Source of the DNA: Dactylosporangium sp. AC04546
GTDB taxonomy: Bacteria; Actinomycetota; Actinomycetes; Mycobacteriales; Micromonosporaceae
Assembly: GCF_022095675.1 (NCBI RefSeq)
Contig: NZ_JAHYSG010000031.1
Span: 49,086-113,085, forward strand
Length of the DNA: 64,000 nt
Direction of reading: 5' to 3'
This document shows, piece by piece, positions 9,534 through 17,957 of this stretch. A program made the position numbers and the translations under genes. The stretch's first letter is position 1; every line of letters begins with the position of its first letter. The notes under the pieces were generated by a model, which had not been told where the DNA came from, did not search any database, and saw nothing but the letters and a program-made list of their open reading frames with translations.

Positions 9534-9643
9534 CACCCTGCTCCAGGCGCTCGGGGAGCTGCACGACGCGCTGCGCTGAGGGGTTGCTGAGGGGTTTGTG
9601 GATCTCCGTCGCCGGGCACCTCGGTTACCGGAGGAGGTGGCTC

Positions 9644-10087
9644 ATGAGCTCACAGTGGAAGAAGGGGCGGCAGCGCGCGGAGAGCGTGGCCGAGGACGCG
9701 TGGGACTATCTGCGCGCCGCGGTCGACTCCGCGTCCGACACCGCCCGCTCGGTCGGCGGCACGGTCCGGCATCGGGCGTCCGACCTCGCGGACGAGGCGT
9801 CGAGCCGGTACGGCGCGGCATCCGGCCGGGTCGGGTCGGCGGCGGACGAGGCCTGGCGGCGCGCGAACCTGGCGCTCGACGCGCTGTCGGGTCGCCGGCC
9901 GCGCAAGCCGTGGGGCTGGATCGCGGTCGCGGTCCTGGGCGGCGTCGCGGTCGGCTGGGCCGTGGCGGCCTCGGCCCCGAGGGCGATCAGCGCCGCGGCC
10001 GACCGGTTCGCGGCGGACGAGCCGGACGAGAACCCGACCGGCACGACGACGGTGTACGACGCCCCGGCGGGCCCGGGGCCGATCTGA
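9644..10087 (+). CDS. Small single-pass membrane protein, unknown function
   Basis: Protein of 147 aa starting at the ATG at 9644, fixed by a strong GGAGGAGGTGG site just upstream. The N-terminal 90 residues are hydrophilic and helix-prone, with Ala/Ser/Asp-rich heptad-like stretches (AVDSASDTARSVGG, DEASSRYGAASGRVG) that could form an amphipathic helix along a membrane or another protein. One membrane segment follows (WGWIAVAVLGGVAVGWAVAA), then an acidic Pro/Gly-rich tail. The pattern resembles YtxH-like or DUF3618-like actinobacterial envelope proteins, but no named family is certain. Confidence 0.75.
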   Translation: MSSQWKKGRQRAESVAEDAWDYLRAAVDSASDTARSVGGTVRHRASDLADEASSRYGAASGRVGSAADEAWRRANLALDALSGRRPRKPWGWIAVAVLGGVAVGWAVAASAPRAISAAADRFAADEPDENPTGTTTVYDAPAGPGPI

Positions 10088-10095
10088 GGACGTCC

Positions 10096-10143
10096 ACGTC
10101 GGTCGATCCACCCGCACGAAACCGTGGGCGGATCGACCGACGT
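10096..10143 (+). terminator. Bidirectional terminator between convergent genes
   Basis: Perfect 14-bp arms (ACGTCGGTCGATCC at 10096-10109, complement at 10130-10143), with further partial pairing inside the loop. It lies between the convergent membrane-protein gene and the acyl-CoA dehydrogenase gene, so it can serve both. Confidence 0.7.
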
Positions 10144-10154
10144 CTGTGCCGAGG

Positions 10155-11366
10155 CTACGAGTACTTGCGCAGCTCGCGGCGGGCGAGCGACGCCTTGTGG
10201 ACCTCGTCCGGGCCGTCGGCCAGGCGGAGCGTGCGGGCCTGGGACCACAGCGCGGCCAGCGGGGTGTCCTGGCTGACGCCGGCGGCGCCGTAGCTCTGGA
10301 TGGCCTTGTCGATGACCCACTCGGCCATCGACGGTACCGCGATCTTGATCGCCTGGATCTCGGTGTGGGCGCCCTTGTTGCCGACCTCGTCCATCAGCCA
10401 GGCGGTCTTGAGCACCAGCAGGCGGGCCTGCTCGATGCGCACCCGGGACTCGGCGATCCACTCCTGGATCACGCCCTGCTCGGCGAGCGGCCGGCCGAAC
10501 GCCACCCGCTGGCTGACCCGCCCGCACAGCAGCTCCAGCGCCCGCTCGGCCATGCCGATGAGGCGCATGCAGTGGTGGATGCGGCCGGGGCCGAGCCGGG
10601 CCTGCGCGATCGCGAACCCGGAGCCCTCGTCGGCGATCAGCGCGTCGGCGGGGACGCGGACGTCCTCGAACACGATCTCGGCGTGACCGCCGTGCGCGCC
10701 GTCGGTGTAGCCGAAGACGTGCATGCCGCGCCGGACCGTGATGCCCGGGGTATCGCGCGGGACGCAGATCATCGACTGCTGGCGGTGGCGCTCGGCCGCC
10801 GGGTCGGACTTGCCCATGACGATGAACAGCACGCAGTTGGGGTTCATCGCGCCGGACGACCACCATTTGCGGCCGTTGATGACGTACTCGTCGCCGTCGC
10901 GCACTATGTTCGTCGAGATGTTCGTCGCGTCGGAGGAGGCGACGTCCGGCTCGGTCATGCAGAACGCGGAGCGGATCTGGCCCTCCAGCAGCGGCTTGAG
11001 CCAGCGGTCCTGCTGCTCCGGCGAGCCGAACTGGGCCAGCACCTCCATGTTGCCGGTGTCGGGCGCCGCGCAGTTGAGCGCCTCGGGCGCCAGGTGCGGG
11101 CTGTGGCCGGTGATCTCGGCCAGCGGCGCGTACTGCAGGTTCGTGAGGCCGGCACCATGGGTGGTGTCGGGCAGGAAGAGGTTCCAGAGGCCCCGGTCGC
11201 GCGCCGCGCGCTTGAGGTCCTCCATCACGGGCGGGCGGGCCCACGGGTCGTCCTGCGAGCGGAGCTGCTGCTCGAAGACGTGCTCGGCGGGGTACACCAC
11301 CTCGTCCATGAAATCGGTGAGCTGCTCGTGGAGCTCGGCCGTGCGGGTGTCGAAGCGGAAATCCAT
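10155..11366 (-). CDS. Acyl-CoA dehydrogenase, ACAD10/11 (LvaC-like) type
   Basis: FAD-dependent acyl-CoA dehydrogenase family protein, 403 aa, cytoplasmic. Recognisable blocks are the FAD/substrate region [33 protein letters not shown], the helical C-terminal domain starting near [22 protein letters not shown], and the ending [20 protein letters not shown]. The ATG at 11366 overlaps the stop of the kinase gene (TGATG), so the two are translated together. In ACAD10/11 and in the bacterial Lva pathway a phosphotransferase-fold kinase and a dehydrogenase of this type act on 4-hydroxyacyl-CoAs, moving the hydroxyl to C3 through a phosphorylated intermediate. That role is inferred from the pairing; ordinary beta-oxidation of an unusual acyl-CoA is the alternative. 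Confidence 0.85.
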   Translation of the reverse strand: MDFRFDTRTAELHEQLTDFMDEVVYPAEHVFEQQLRSQDDPWARPPVMEDLKRAARDRGLWNLFLPDTTHGAGLTNLQYAPLAEITGHSPHLAPEALNCAAPDTGNMEVLAQFGSPEQQDRWLKPLLEGQIRSAFCMTEPDVASSDATNISTNIVRDGDEYVINGRKWWSSGAMNPNCVLFIVMGKSDPAAERHRQQSMICVPRDTPGITVRRGMHVFGYTDGAHGGHAEIVFEDVRVPADALIADEGSGFAIAQARLGPGRIHHCMRLIGMAERALELLCGRVSQRVAFGRPLAEQGVIQEWIAESRVRIEQARLLVLKTAWLMDEVGNKGAHTEIQAIKIAVPSMAEWVIDKAIQSYGAAGVSQDTPLAALWSQARTLRLADGPDEVHKASLARRELRKYS

Positions 11367-12388
11367 CAGCTCTCTCCGTTGATCGCTGCGATGCCCTGTT
11401 CCAGCAGGGGCGGGACCAGCTCGCCGATCTGGTCGAAGCCGGCGCCCACCGTCTTGCCCTGCAGGAAGCGGAAGTGGATGCCTTCGAGCACGCCGGCCAG
11501 CTTGTAGCAGGCCAGCGCGACGTACCAGTGCAGGTCCTCGCCGATCGGGGCGCTCCGGGCGTACCGCTGGAGCAGCTCGTCGCCCGTCGGGAACCCGGCG
11601 TCGGCGCCCAGCCCGTCGGCGATCGGGTTCTGGGCGATCTTCAGTTCGTTGAGCACGGTCCAGTACGCGAGTAGCAGCCCGAGGTCGGTCAGCGGGTCGC
11701 CGATCGTCGCCATCTCCCAGTCGAGGACGGCGGCCACGCGCAGGGTGTCGGGGTCGACGATGAGGTTGTCGAGCCGGTAGTCGCCGTGCACGATGCCGGT
11801 CCGCGGGCTGGCCGGGATCGCGGCGACGAGCCGCTCGCGGAGCCGGTCGGCGTCGGGCAGCTCACGGCTGCGGGACTTCTCCAGCTGGCCGGTCCAGCGC
11901 CGGACCTGCCGCTCGAGGAAGCCCTCGGGCCGGCCGAACTCGCCCAGCCCGGCCGCCGCGTAGTCGACCCGGTGCAGCTCGGCGAGCGTGTCCATCATCG
12001 CGAAGGCGACCGTGCGGCGGTGCTCCTCGCCGAGCGCGTCGGTCTGCGAGCGGTGCCGCAGCACGACACCCGGCACGCGCGCCATCAGGTAGAACGGCGC
12101 GCCGAGCACGTCGGGGTCCTCACAGAACAGCAGCGCCTCCGGTACCGGCACCGCGGTCGGGCCGAGCGCCGAGATCACCCGGAACTCGCGCCCCATGTCG
12201 TGGGCGGTGGCGAGAACATGGCCCAGCGGCGGACGGCGCAGGACGAAGACCTGGTTCAGGATGTACGTCAGGTTCGATCGCCCGCCGGCCACCAGCTCCG
12301 CGGTCAGCGGGGCGCTGACCAGGCCGGGAGCCTTGGCGTCGAGGAATTCCTGGAGGCGTTCGAGGTTGAGACCGGGCGGGGTGGTCAT
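11366..12388 (-). CDS. APH-fold phosphotransferase, ACAD10/11 N-domain (LvaA-like) type
   Basis: Kinase-like protein of 340 aa from the aminoglycoside-phosphotransferase fold. The nucleotide and catalytic signatures are complete: VHGDYRLDN at about 200-208 (catalytic Asp203) and [12 protein letters not shown] at about 221-232 (metal-binding Asp223). The N-lobe [10 protein letters not shown] and the FEQ-like tail [17 protein letters not shown] are as in phosphotransferases fused to acyl-CoA dehydrogenases in eukaryotic ACAD10/11. The start at 12388 is supported by an upstream promoter that would give a leaderless message. An in-frame GTG about 27 nt upstream is an alternative. It probably phosphorylates a hydroxyacyl-CoA for the coupled dehydrogenase rather than an antibiotic. 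Confidence 0.85.
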   Translation of the reverse strand: MTTPPGLNLERLQEFLDAKAPGLVSAPLTAELVAGGRSNLTYILNQVFVLRRPPLGHVLATAHDMGREFRVISALGPTAVPVPEALLFCEDPDVLGAPFYLMARVPGVVLRHRSQTDALGEEHRRTVAFAMMDTLAELHRVDYAAAGLGEFGRPEGFLERQVRRWTGQLEKSRSRELPDADRLRERLVAAIPASPRTGIVHGDYRLDNLIVDPDTLRVAAVLDWEMATIGDPLTDLGLLLAYWTVLNELKIAQNPIADGLGADAGFPTGDELLQRYARSAPIGEDLHWYVALACYKLAGVLEGIHFRFLQGKTVGAGFDQIGELVPPLLEQGIAAINGES

Positions 12389-12394
12389 CGGATC

Positions 12395-12424
12395 AGTCCA
12401 TGGGTGAGACACATTCTCTGTCAA
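12395..12424 (-). promoter_or_regulatory. Promoter of the kinase/dehydrogenase unit
   Basis: On the minus strand TTGACA (12419-12424), an 18-nt spacer and TGGACT (12395-12400) lie in sigma-70-like order. The last hexamer ends 6 nt before the ATG at 12388, which would give a message starting at or next to the start codon. Confidence 0.5.
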
Positions 12425-12599
12425 GCTTTCCCCACCCGTTTGTGAGGAAATGCCCGGCTCACCAAACGTTCCGGCATCGACACCACGGCGAAACGACGTG
12501 GAAACCCGCCGTCGGCAACCTGTTCGTGTACCGGAGAACAAGGCGTACACCAACGGCGGCGTACAACCTCAGGACCAGGACGAACGGGAGGTCGACTCG

Positions 12600-13373
12600 A
12601 TGCTGTTGCGGCTGAGGGTTGCACTGCCCGACCGTCCCGGCTCACTCGGGCAGGTTGCCCGGACGCTGGGCGTGGTCGGTGCCGACATCGTTTCGGTGGT
12701 AGTGCTGGAACGGGTCGGCGGCCGTGCGGTGGACGACTTCACCGTGGTGTGGCCGGCTTCGGCCCCCGTTGATCGTGTGCTCACCGGACTCGCGGCGATC
12801 CCAGGCGTTCGCGTTGACGGTGTGTGGCGCGGCACGGAGCTCTCGGAGCCGAGCAGCGGCCGCGAGGTCGCGCTCATCGGACAGGTGGCGGCGAACCCGC
12901 AGCACGGCCTGGCAACGGTCGTGGACGCGGCTCCCGCGCTGTTCGGAGCGGACTGGGCGGTGGCGATCCAGGTCGGATCGGACTGGGCGGGCGGCGGCGC
13001 GCGCTCTCAGGCATGGTCCGAAACCTCGGTGATCTGCGCCAGTTGGCGCGCTCCGGATGTCCCCCCACCGGTGGACATCGCACCACTCCGGCCCCGCGCT
13101 ATCAGTGCAGCTGACGGCACTCATCTTGCTGTCGCGCCTTTTCAGCGTGGAGGGCTGGTCCTTGTCGTCGCCCGCGGCGGGGCGGACGGCGACGCTGGAG
13201 CACCACCGTTCCACGGTTCCGAGGTGGAACGGCTGGCGCAGTTGGTCGGTGCAACCGCATCGGTGTTGGGGGAACGGCTGGCGGGGCCTGGCTTGGCGGA
13301 GCCGGGTAAGGCGGGTGGCTCTGTTGCCGGAGCCCCCGCGCCCGCCGGCACAAGTCCCTCATGGGCGGCCTAG
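12600..13373 (+). CDS. ACT-domain protein, first of a pair
   Basis: Protein of 257 aa. Residues 1-70 form an ACT domain (LRLRVALPDRPGSLGQVART, then VVGADIVSVVVLERVGGRAVDDF), a small-molecule, usually amino-acid, sensing fold. The remaining region has a GAF-like feel (DWAVAIQVGSDW, APFQRGGLVLVVARG, EVERLAQLVGATASVLGERL) but cannot be assigned firmly. The ATG at 12600 has GGGAGG 8 nt upstream; a longer in-frame form from 12450 would add a 50-residue basic tail without support. The ORF ends with a single TAG directly joined to the ATG of the next, same-frame ACT gene. No catalytic domain is seen, so a sensory or adaptor role is likely. Confidence 0.75.
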   Translation: MLLRLRVALPDRPGSLGQVARTLGVVGADIVSVVVLERVGGRAVDDFTVVWPASAPVDRVLTGLAAIPGVRVDGVWRGTELSEPSSGREVALIGQVAANPQHGLATVVDAAPALFGADWAVAIQVGSDWAGGGARSQAWSETSVICASWRAPDVPPPVDIAPLRPRAISAADGTHLAVAPFQRGGLVLVVARGGADGDAGAPPFHGSEVERLAQLVGATASVLGERLAGPGLAEPGKAGGSVAGAPAPAGTSPSWAA

Positions 13374-13907
13374 ATGGCGCTCTGGCGGCTTCGGGCCACC
13401 GTAGACGACCGGCCCGGGTTCCTCTCCGTGCTCACCGCGAGCCTGGCGCTGCGGAAGATCAACATCCTCTCGGTGCAGGTCCACACGACCGAGGTCGGCG
13501 CCGTCGACGACTTCCTCGTCGAGGCCCCTGACGAACTGACCGCGGCCGACCTCGCCGGCGCGGTGCAGCGCGGCCGCGGCCGCGACCCGTGGATCGCCCG
13601 GGCCGACGTGCGCGGCCTGATCGACGAGCCCACGCGAGTGCTCGCGCTCGCGGCCAAGGTGCTGGACGAGTCGGCGACGCTGGAGGAGGCCATCGCGGCG
13701 CTGCTCGGCGACTGCGACATCTCCTGGCGCGCGGACACCTCCACCGGTGCCGCGGGCTTCACGGCGACCGGCATGCAGCTGGCGGATCCGGCGGGCGGCA
13801 CGCTCTACGTGCGGCGGCTCGCCCCGGCCTTCACGCCGGCCGAGTACGCGCGGGCCCAGGCGCTGGTCGCCCTGGCCCAGGTGGCGGGCAAGCGCACCGC
13901 CGCCTGA
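13374..13907 (+). CDS. ACT-domain protein, second of a pair
   Basis: Protein of 177 aa beginning at the codon immediately after the TAG of the previous gene and in the same frame. The N-terminal ACT domain (LWRLRATVDDRPGFLSVLTA, KINILSVQVHTTEVGAVDDF) is a clear paralogue of the one upstream. The C-terminal half (ATLEEAIAALLGDCDISWRA, YVRRLAPAFTPAEYARAQAL) is not recognised, though its last part resembles the end of the neighbour. With no spacer and no own ribosome site, translation must come from restarting at the ATG or from readthrough. Confidence 0.75.
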   Translation: MALWRLRATVDDRPGFLSVLTASLALRKINILSVQVHTTEVGAVDDFLVEAPDELTAADLAGAVQRGRGRDPWIARADVRGLIDEPTRVLALAAKVLDESATLEEAIAALLGDCDISWRADTSTGAAGFTATGMQLADPAGGTLYVRRLAPAFTPAEYARAQALVALAQVAGKRTAA

Positions 13908-13920
13908 CGAAAGCTTCGAC

Positions 13921-13954
13921 AAAGGCCGCTCCCCGTGCCGGGGGAGCGGCCTTT
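13921..13954 (+). terminator. Terminator after the ACT pair
   Basis: Perfect 14-bp arms (AAAGGCCGCTCCCC at 13921-13934 and complement at 13941-13954) around a 6-nt loop, ending in CTTTCGTTCG. This is the most typical intrinsic terminator in the window. Confidence 0.85.
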
Positions 13955-13969
13955 CGTTCGTGTGCGGCT

Positions 13970-14020
13970 ACATGTAGTCTGTCGACATGTTGGTTGGGTA
14001 CATGTCGGGGGCCGACACAT
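13970..14020 (+). promoter_or_regulatory. Triple ACATGT operator-like array before cydA
   Basis: ACATGT occurs at 13970, 13985 and 14000, each exactly 15 bp apart, and a related ACACATG starts at 14015 over the cydA start. Regular spacing on a palindromic hexamer suggests cooperative binding of a regulator or a repeated promoter-proximal site controlling the bd oxidase operon. Confidence 0.45.
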
Positions 14021-15269
14021 GAGCGCGTTGGAGTTCGCTCGGTTGCAGTTCGCGCTGACCGCCTCGCTGCACTTCCTGTTCGTCATGCTCACCCTCGGGC
14101 TCGTCGTGATGGTGGCGATGATGCAGACGCGCTACGTGCGCACGGGGGATCCGGTGTACGGGCGAATGACCCGCTTCTGGGGCCTGCTGTACGCGATCAA
14201 CTACGCCGTCGGCATCGCCACCGGGCTCGTCATGGAGTTCCAGATCGGGCTGAACTGGAGCGGTCTGTCCCGCCTGACCGGCGACGTCTTCGGCGCGCCG
14301 CTCGCCCTGGAGACGCTCATCGCCTTCGTGCTGGAGTCGACCCTGCTCGGCATGTGGATCTTCGGCTGGGGCCGGCTGGGCAAGCGGCTGCACCTGGCGC
14401 TGATCTGGGGCGTCGCCGCCACCGCCCTGCTGTCGGCGTTCTGGGTGATGGTCTCCAACGCCTTCCTCCAGCACCCGGTGGGATACGTTCTCGATGCCGG
14501 GGGTACCGCCCGGCTCACCGACTTCGGGGCGCTGCTCACCAACTCCGCCCTCTGGTTCTCCCTGGTGCACGCGGTGTTCGCGGCCATGCTCACCGGCGGT
14601 GTGTTCCTGGCCGGCGTCAGCGCCTGGCACCTGCGCCGCAAGCCGGTCGACGAGGTCTTCCGCCGCTCGCTGCGGCTCGGCCTGCGGGTCGCCGTCGTCG
14701 GCACGTTCTTCACGATCGGCTTCGGCTACGCGCAGTTCGGCCCGATCGGGGCCAACCAGCCGACCAAGCTGGCCGGCGGCGAGGAGGCCCTGGCCAGGCA
14801 GGCCGAGTTCGTGGCCCGGTTCGGGCCCGGCGACTACCTGCCGGGCAATGCGGTCGGCGCCGCGCTCGGGCTGATGATCAACATCGCCAACCTGCTCTTC
14901 CTGGTACTGGTCGTCGCCTGGGCGCTCACCGCCCGCGACACCATCGTCAAGCGCCGATGGGCCCGGCCGATGCTCTGGCTGCTCACCGTGATCATCCCGG
15001 TGCCGTTCCTGGCCGCCATCGCCGGCTGGATCGTGCGCGAGGAGGGCCGCCAGCCCTGGGCCGTGTACGGGCTGCTGAAGACGGCCGACGCGGTCTCGCC
15101 GATGAGCGCCGGGACGCTGCGGCTGTCGACGATCGGGTTCACCGCGCTGGTCGCCGGGCTGGCGCTCGTCGACTGGTGGCTGCTCGCCCGGGCGGCCCGC
15201 CGCGGTCCCGGCGACGAGTTCCTCCCGGTCGCCCCCGAGGCGCCCCGGCTGACGGAGGTGGCCGCATGA
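14019..15269 (+). CDS. cydA: Cytochrome bd oxidase subunit I
   Basis: Membrane quinol oxidase subunit, 416 aa, carrying haems b558, b595 and d and reducing oxygen to water without proton pumping. The N-terminus LEFARLQFALTASLHFLFVM contains the helix with a haem-ligand His, and the quinol-side GRQPW motif is present in REEGRQPWAVYG. Transmembrane blocks WGLLYAINYAVGIATGLVMEF and ETLIAFVLESTLLGMWIFGW match the family. It is about 100 residues shorter than the E. coli protein, consistent with the short Q-loop subclass. The ATG at 14019 is in the middle of a repeated ACATG region. Its stop overlaps a further ATG (ATGA). Confidence 0.95.
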   Translation: MSALEFARLQFALTASLHFLFVMLTLGLVVMVAMMQTRYVRTGDPVYGRMTRFWGLLYAINYAVGIATGLVMEFQIGLNWSGLSRLTGDVFGAPLALETLIAFVLESTLLGMWIFGWGRLGKRLHLALIWGVAATALLSAFWVMVSNAFLQHPVGYVLDAGGTARLTDFGALLTNSALWFSLVHAVFAAMLTGGVFLAGVSAWHLRRKPVDEVFRRSLRLGLRVAVVGTFFTIGFGYAQFGPIGANQPTKLAGGEEALARQAEFVARFGPGDYLPGNAVGAALGLMINIANLLFLVLVVAWALTARDTIVKRRWARPMLWLLTVIIPVPFLAAIAGWIVREEGRQPWAVYGLLKTADAVSPMSAGTLRLSTIGFTALVAGLALVDWWLLARAARRGPGDEFLPVAPEAPRLTEVAA

Positions 15270-15355
15270 GCGGTTCCGGAGCGCAGCGGAGGAGGCCGCT
15301 CATCATGGGCTCAGTTCTGAGCTCAGGCGGCCGGAGCGAAGCGGAGGACGCATGA
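15266..15355 (+). CDS. Possible 29-residue ORF linking cydA and cydB
   Basis: An ATG at 15266 overlaps the cydA stop (ATGA), and the ORF ends at 15355 overlapping the cydB ATG (ATGA again). The peptide is Ser/Gly/Arg-rich (MSGSGAQRRRPLIMGSVLSS at its start), has no membrane segment and does not resemble CydX. The stretch is bounded by two near-identical 18-mers (15276-15293 and 15331-15348), each ending in GGAGGA, so it may simply result from duplication of the cydB ribosome site. It could still carry ribosomes from cydA to cydB. Confidence 0.3.
   Translation: MSGSGAQRRRPLIMGSVLSSGGRSEAEDA
15294..15332 (+). repeat. Nested inverted repeat between cydA and cydB
   Basis: An outer GGCCGC/GCGGCC pair (15294-15299, 15327-15332) encloses an inner GCTCAG-TT-CTGAGC hairpin (15309-15322). 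It may adjust relative expression of the two oxidase subunits. Confidence 0.4.
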
Positions 15356-16311
15356 GCAGCTTCTGGTACGCCATCCTCGGAGTCCTGCTCGTGGCCTATT
15401 TCGCGCTCGGCGGGCTCGATCAGGGCGTGGCGATGCTGCTCGCGACGATCCGCGGCAACGACGAGCGGCGCCGGGCCCTCAACGCGATCGGACCGATGTT
15501 CCTCGGCAACGAGGTGTGGATCGTCGGCGCCATCGGGGTGCTCGTCGCCGCGTTCCCGCGGGTCGAGGGCGAACTGTTCGGCGCGGCGTACCCGGTGATC
15601 GCGGTCACCGTCCTCGCCCTGCTGCTGCTCAACGCGAGCGTGCAGCTGCGCAGCCGGGGTCGCCGCAGCGGCGGGTTCGACCTGGTCATCACGGTCAGTG
15701 GCGTCGCGCTCGCGCTCGGCTGGGGTCTGCTGCTGGGCGTGCTGCTGCACGGCGCGCCGGTCACCGCGGACGGCCACGTGCACGGCTTCGCGCCCTTGGC
15801 CGACCCCCTCGTGTGGGCCACCGGTGTCGCGAACGTCCTGCTCGTCCTCACGCACGGCGCGGCGTTCCTGTCCTGGCGGCTTGCCGACGCGCGGATGCGC
15901 CGGACCGTCCGGTGGCTCGGTCCGGTCGCGGCCGGCGTGGTGCTCCTCGTCGCCGGCGGCTGGTGGCTCTCCGCCCCGGACGGGATCCGCAACCCGCTCA
16001 TCGGCACCCTGCTCGCGGTCGCGACCGCCGTCGCCGTCGGGGTCGCCGGACGCTTCGGGTTCGCGGCGACCCTTGTGGCCTGCGCCCTACCCGTGCTCGC
16101 GGTCGCGTCGGCGCTGTACCCCACCGTGCTAGCGTCCACGGTGGACCCGGGCGCGACGGTGACCGTCGACGACGCGGCGGCCGGCGGTGACACACTGCGA
16201 CTGCTCGCCTTCGGCGCGGCGCCGCTGCTGCCGGTGCTCGTCGCCGTGCAGGTCTCCTGCTGGTGGCTGTTCCGGCAGCGGGAGCGCGTGCCCACCCCCC
16301 TCTACTGGTAG
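15352..16311 (+). CDS. cydB: Cytochrome bd oxidase subunit II
   Basis: Polytopic membrane subunit of the bd oxidase, 319 aa, pairing with CydA. The family start FWYAILGVLLVAYFALGGLD and GPMFLGNEVWIVGAIGVLVA are clear, and about eight hydrophobic helices are visible. GGAGGA lies 3 nt before the ATG at 15352. The gene is followed 5 nt later by the GTG of cydD. Length is somewhat below that of E. coli CydB and usual for actinobacteria. Confidence 0.94.
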   Translation: MSSFWYAILGVLLVAYFALGGLDQGVAMLLATIRGNDERRRALNAIGPMFLGNEVWIVGAIGVLVAAFPRVEGELFGAAYPVIAVTVLALLLLNASVQLRSRGRRSGGFDLVITVSGVALALGWGLLLGVLLHGAPVTADGHVHGFAPLADPLVWATGVANVLLVLTHGAAFLSWRLADARMRRTVRWLGPVAAGVVLLVAGGWWLSAPDGIRNPLIGTLLAVATAVAVGVAGRFGFAATLVACALPVLAVASALYPTVLASTVDPGATVTVDDAAAGGDTLRLLAFGAAPLLPVLVAVQVSCWWLFRQRERVPTPLYW

Positions 16312-16316
16312 GGCGC

Positions 16317-17957
16317 GTGGACAGAAGACTGCTGCGGCTCGGGCCGGTCCGGCGATACGCCATCGTCCTGGCCGGCTCGGGGCTGCTGGCCGCGATCCTG
16401 GTGGTCGCCCAGGCCGTCAGCCTGGCGGCCGTGCTGGTCGCGGCCGTCGACGGCCGGCTCGCCCGGACCGCGCTGCTCGTCTGCCTCATCGCCGTCGTCC
16501 TGCGCGGCGCCCACACCGCCGCCGCCGGGGCGATCGCCGGCCGGGCGGCCGCCGGCGTCAAGGCGCACCTGCGCGCGGAGCTGCTCGCCAAGGCCACCGG
16601 CCGCGGGCCCGGCTGGCTCGCCGGCAAGCGCGCGGGGGAGTTGGCGACGCTCGCCGGCCGGGGCATCGACGGCCTCGACGGATACCTCACCGGCTACTTC
16701 CCGCAGGTCTTCCTGGCCGCCTTCGTCCCGGTCGCCTGCCTGGGCTGGCTCGCGTTCACCGACCTCACGTCGGCCGTGATCGTCGCGGTGACCCTGCCGC
16801 TCATCCCGGTCTTCGGCGCGCTGGTCGGCTGGCAGACCGGCGCCCGCACCAAGCGCCAGTGGCACCTGCTCCAGCGCCTCGGCGGGCACTTCCTCGACAC
16901 CGTGCAGGGCCTGCCGACGCTGCGCTCGTTCGGCCGCGAACGATCCCAGGTCCGCCGGGTCCACGCGATGGCCGACGCCTACCGGGTCGCCACCATGCGC
17001 ACCCTGCGCCTGGCGTTCCTGTCGGCGCTCGTCCTGGAGCTCGTCGCCACCGTGTCGGTGGCGCTGGTCGCGGTGCCGGTCGGGCTGCGGCTGCTCGACG
17101 GGAAGCTGACGCTGGGCGCCGCGCTCGTGGTGCTGCTGCTCGCGCCGGAGGCCTACCTCCCGCTGCGGACGCTGGGCACCCGCTTCCACGCCAGCCAGGA
17201 GGGGCTCGCCGCCGCCGCGGAGGTTTTCGGGGTACTGCAGGAGCCCGCGCCCGCCACCACCGAGTCCCGGCTGCCGGCGTTCGACTCGCTCGTGCTCGAC
17301 CGCGTGACGGTCGCCTACGACGACGTGGTCGCGCTGCGTGACGCCTCGCTCGCCGTGGCCGCCGGTGACCGGGTCGCGCTGGTCGGCCCGAGCGGCGGCG
17401 GCAAGTCCACGATCCTCGCCCTCGCGCTCGGCTTCGTGACACCGACGTCGGGCCGGGTCCTCGTGGGCGGGGCCGACCTGGCGTCGCTGGACCTGGCCGC
17501 CTGGCGGGCCCGGCTGGCCTGGATGCCGCAGCGGCCGCACCTGTTCGCCGGCAGCGTCCTGGACAACGTCCGCCTCGGCGCCCCGTCCGCCTCGCTCGAC
17601 GCGGTCGTCGCGGCGGCCCGGGCGGCCGACGCCGACGGGTTCGTGCGTGCGCTGCCGGCCGGCTACGACACCGACCTCGCCGAGCACGGCCTGTCCAGCG
17701 GGCAGGTGCAGCGCCTGGCGATGGCCCGCGCGTGGCTGCGCCGGGACGCGGGCCTGCTGCTGCTCGATGAGCCGACGGCCCGCCTGGACCCGGCGAGCGA
17801 GGCGGCGGTGGTCGCGTCGGCGGCCCGCCTGGCCGCCGGCCGTACGGCGCTGCTGGTGGCGCACCGCCCGGCGCTGCTGTCGATCGCCACCCGGGTGGTC
17901 GAGGTCTCCTCGGGCGTGCTGCTGGAGCGCACACCCCCCGCGGCGGTGCCCGCATGA
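16317..17957 (+). CDS. cydD: ABC exporter subunit CydD
   Basis: Half-transporter of 546 aa with an N-terminal six-helix domain and a C-terminal ATPase. With CydC it exports glutathione or cysteine-type thiols, or moves haem, and is needed for bd oxidase assembly. The Walker A motif is GPSGGGKS (357-364), the ABC signature LSSGQ (459-463), and Walker B LLLLDEP ends near residue 486. The GTG at 16317 lies 5 nt after the cydB TAG and gives an N-terminus of RRLLRLGPVRRYAIV, typical for CydD. The stop overlaps the cydC ATG. Confidence 0.9.
   Translation: MDRRLLRLGPVRRYAIVLAGSGLLAAILVVAQAVSLAAVLVAAVDGRLARTALLVCLIAVVLRGAHTAAAGAIAGRAAAGVKAHLRAELLAKATGRGPGWLAGKRAGELATLAGRGIDGLDGYLTGYFPQVFLAAFVPVACLGWLAFTDLTSAVIVAVTLPLIPVFGALVGWQTGARTKRQWHLLQRLGGHFLDTVQGLPTLRSFGRERSQVRRVHAMADAYRVATMRTLRLAFLSALVLELVATVSVALVAVPVGLRLLDGKLTLGAALVVLLLAPEAYLPLRTLGTRFHASQEGLAAAAEVFGVLQEPAPATTESRLPAFDSLVLDRVTVAYDDVVALRDASLAVAAGDRVALVGPSGGGKSTILALALGFVTPTSGRVLVGGADLASLDLAAWRARLAWMPQRPHLFAGSVLDNVRLGAPSASLDAVVAAARAADADGFVRALPAGYDTDLAEHGLSSGQVQRLAMARAWLRRDAGLLLLDEPTARLDPASEAAVVASAARLAAGRTALLVAHRPALLSIATRVVEVSSGVLLERTPPAAVPA

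Noticed and set aside
9493..9579. 28-residue ORF after LacI copy 2 (MEDRGRRHDRFGPDTLLQAL at its start)
   Set aside because: It spans the terminator hairpin, has no ribosome site and no recognisable feature; too short to support.
11366..12388. Aminoglycoside resistance kinase
   Set aside because: The fold is shared, but the coupling to an acyl-CoA dehydrogenase and the ACAD10/11-type sequence favour a hydroxyacyl-CoA role.
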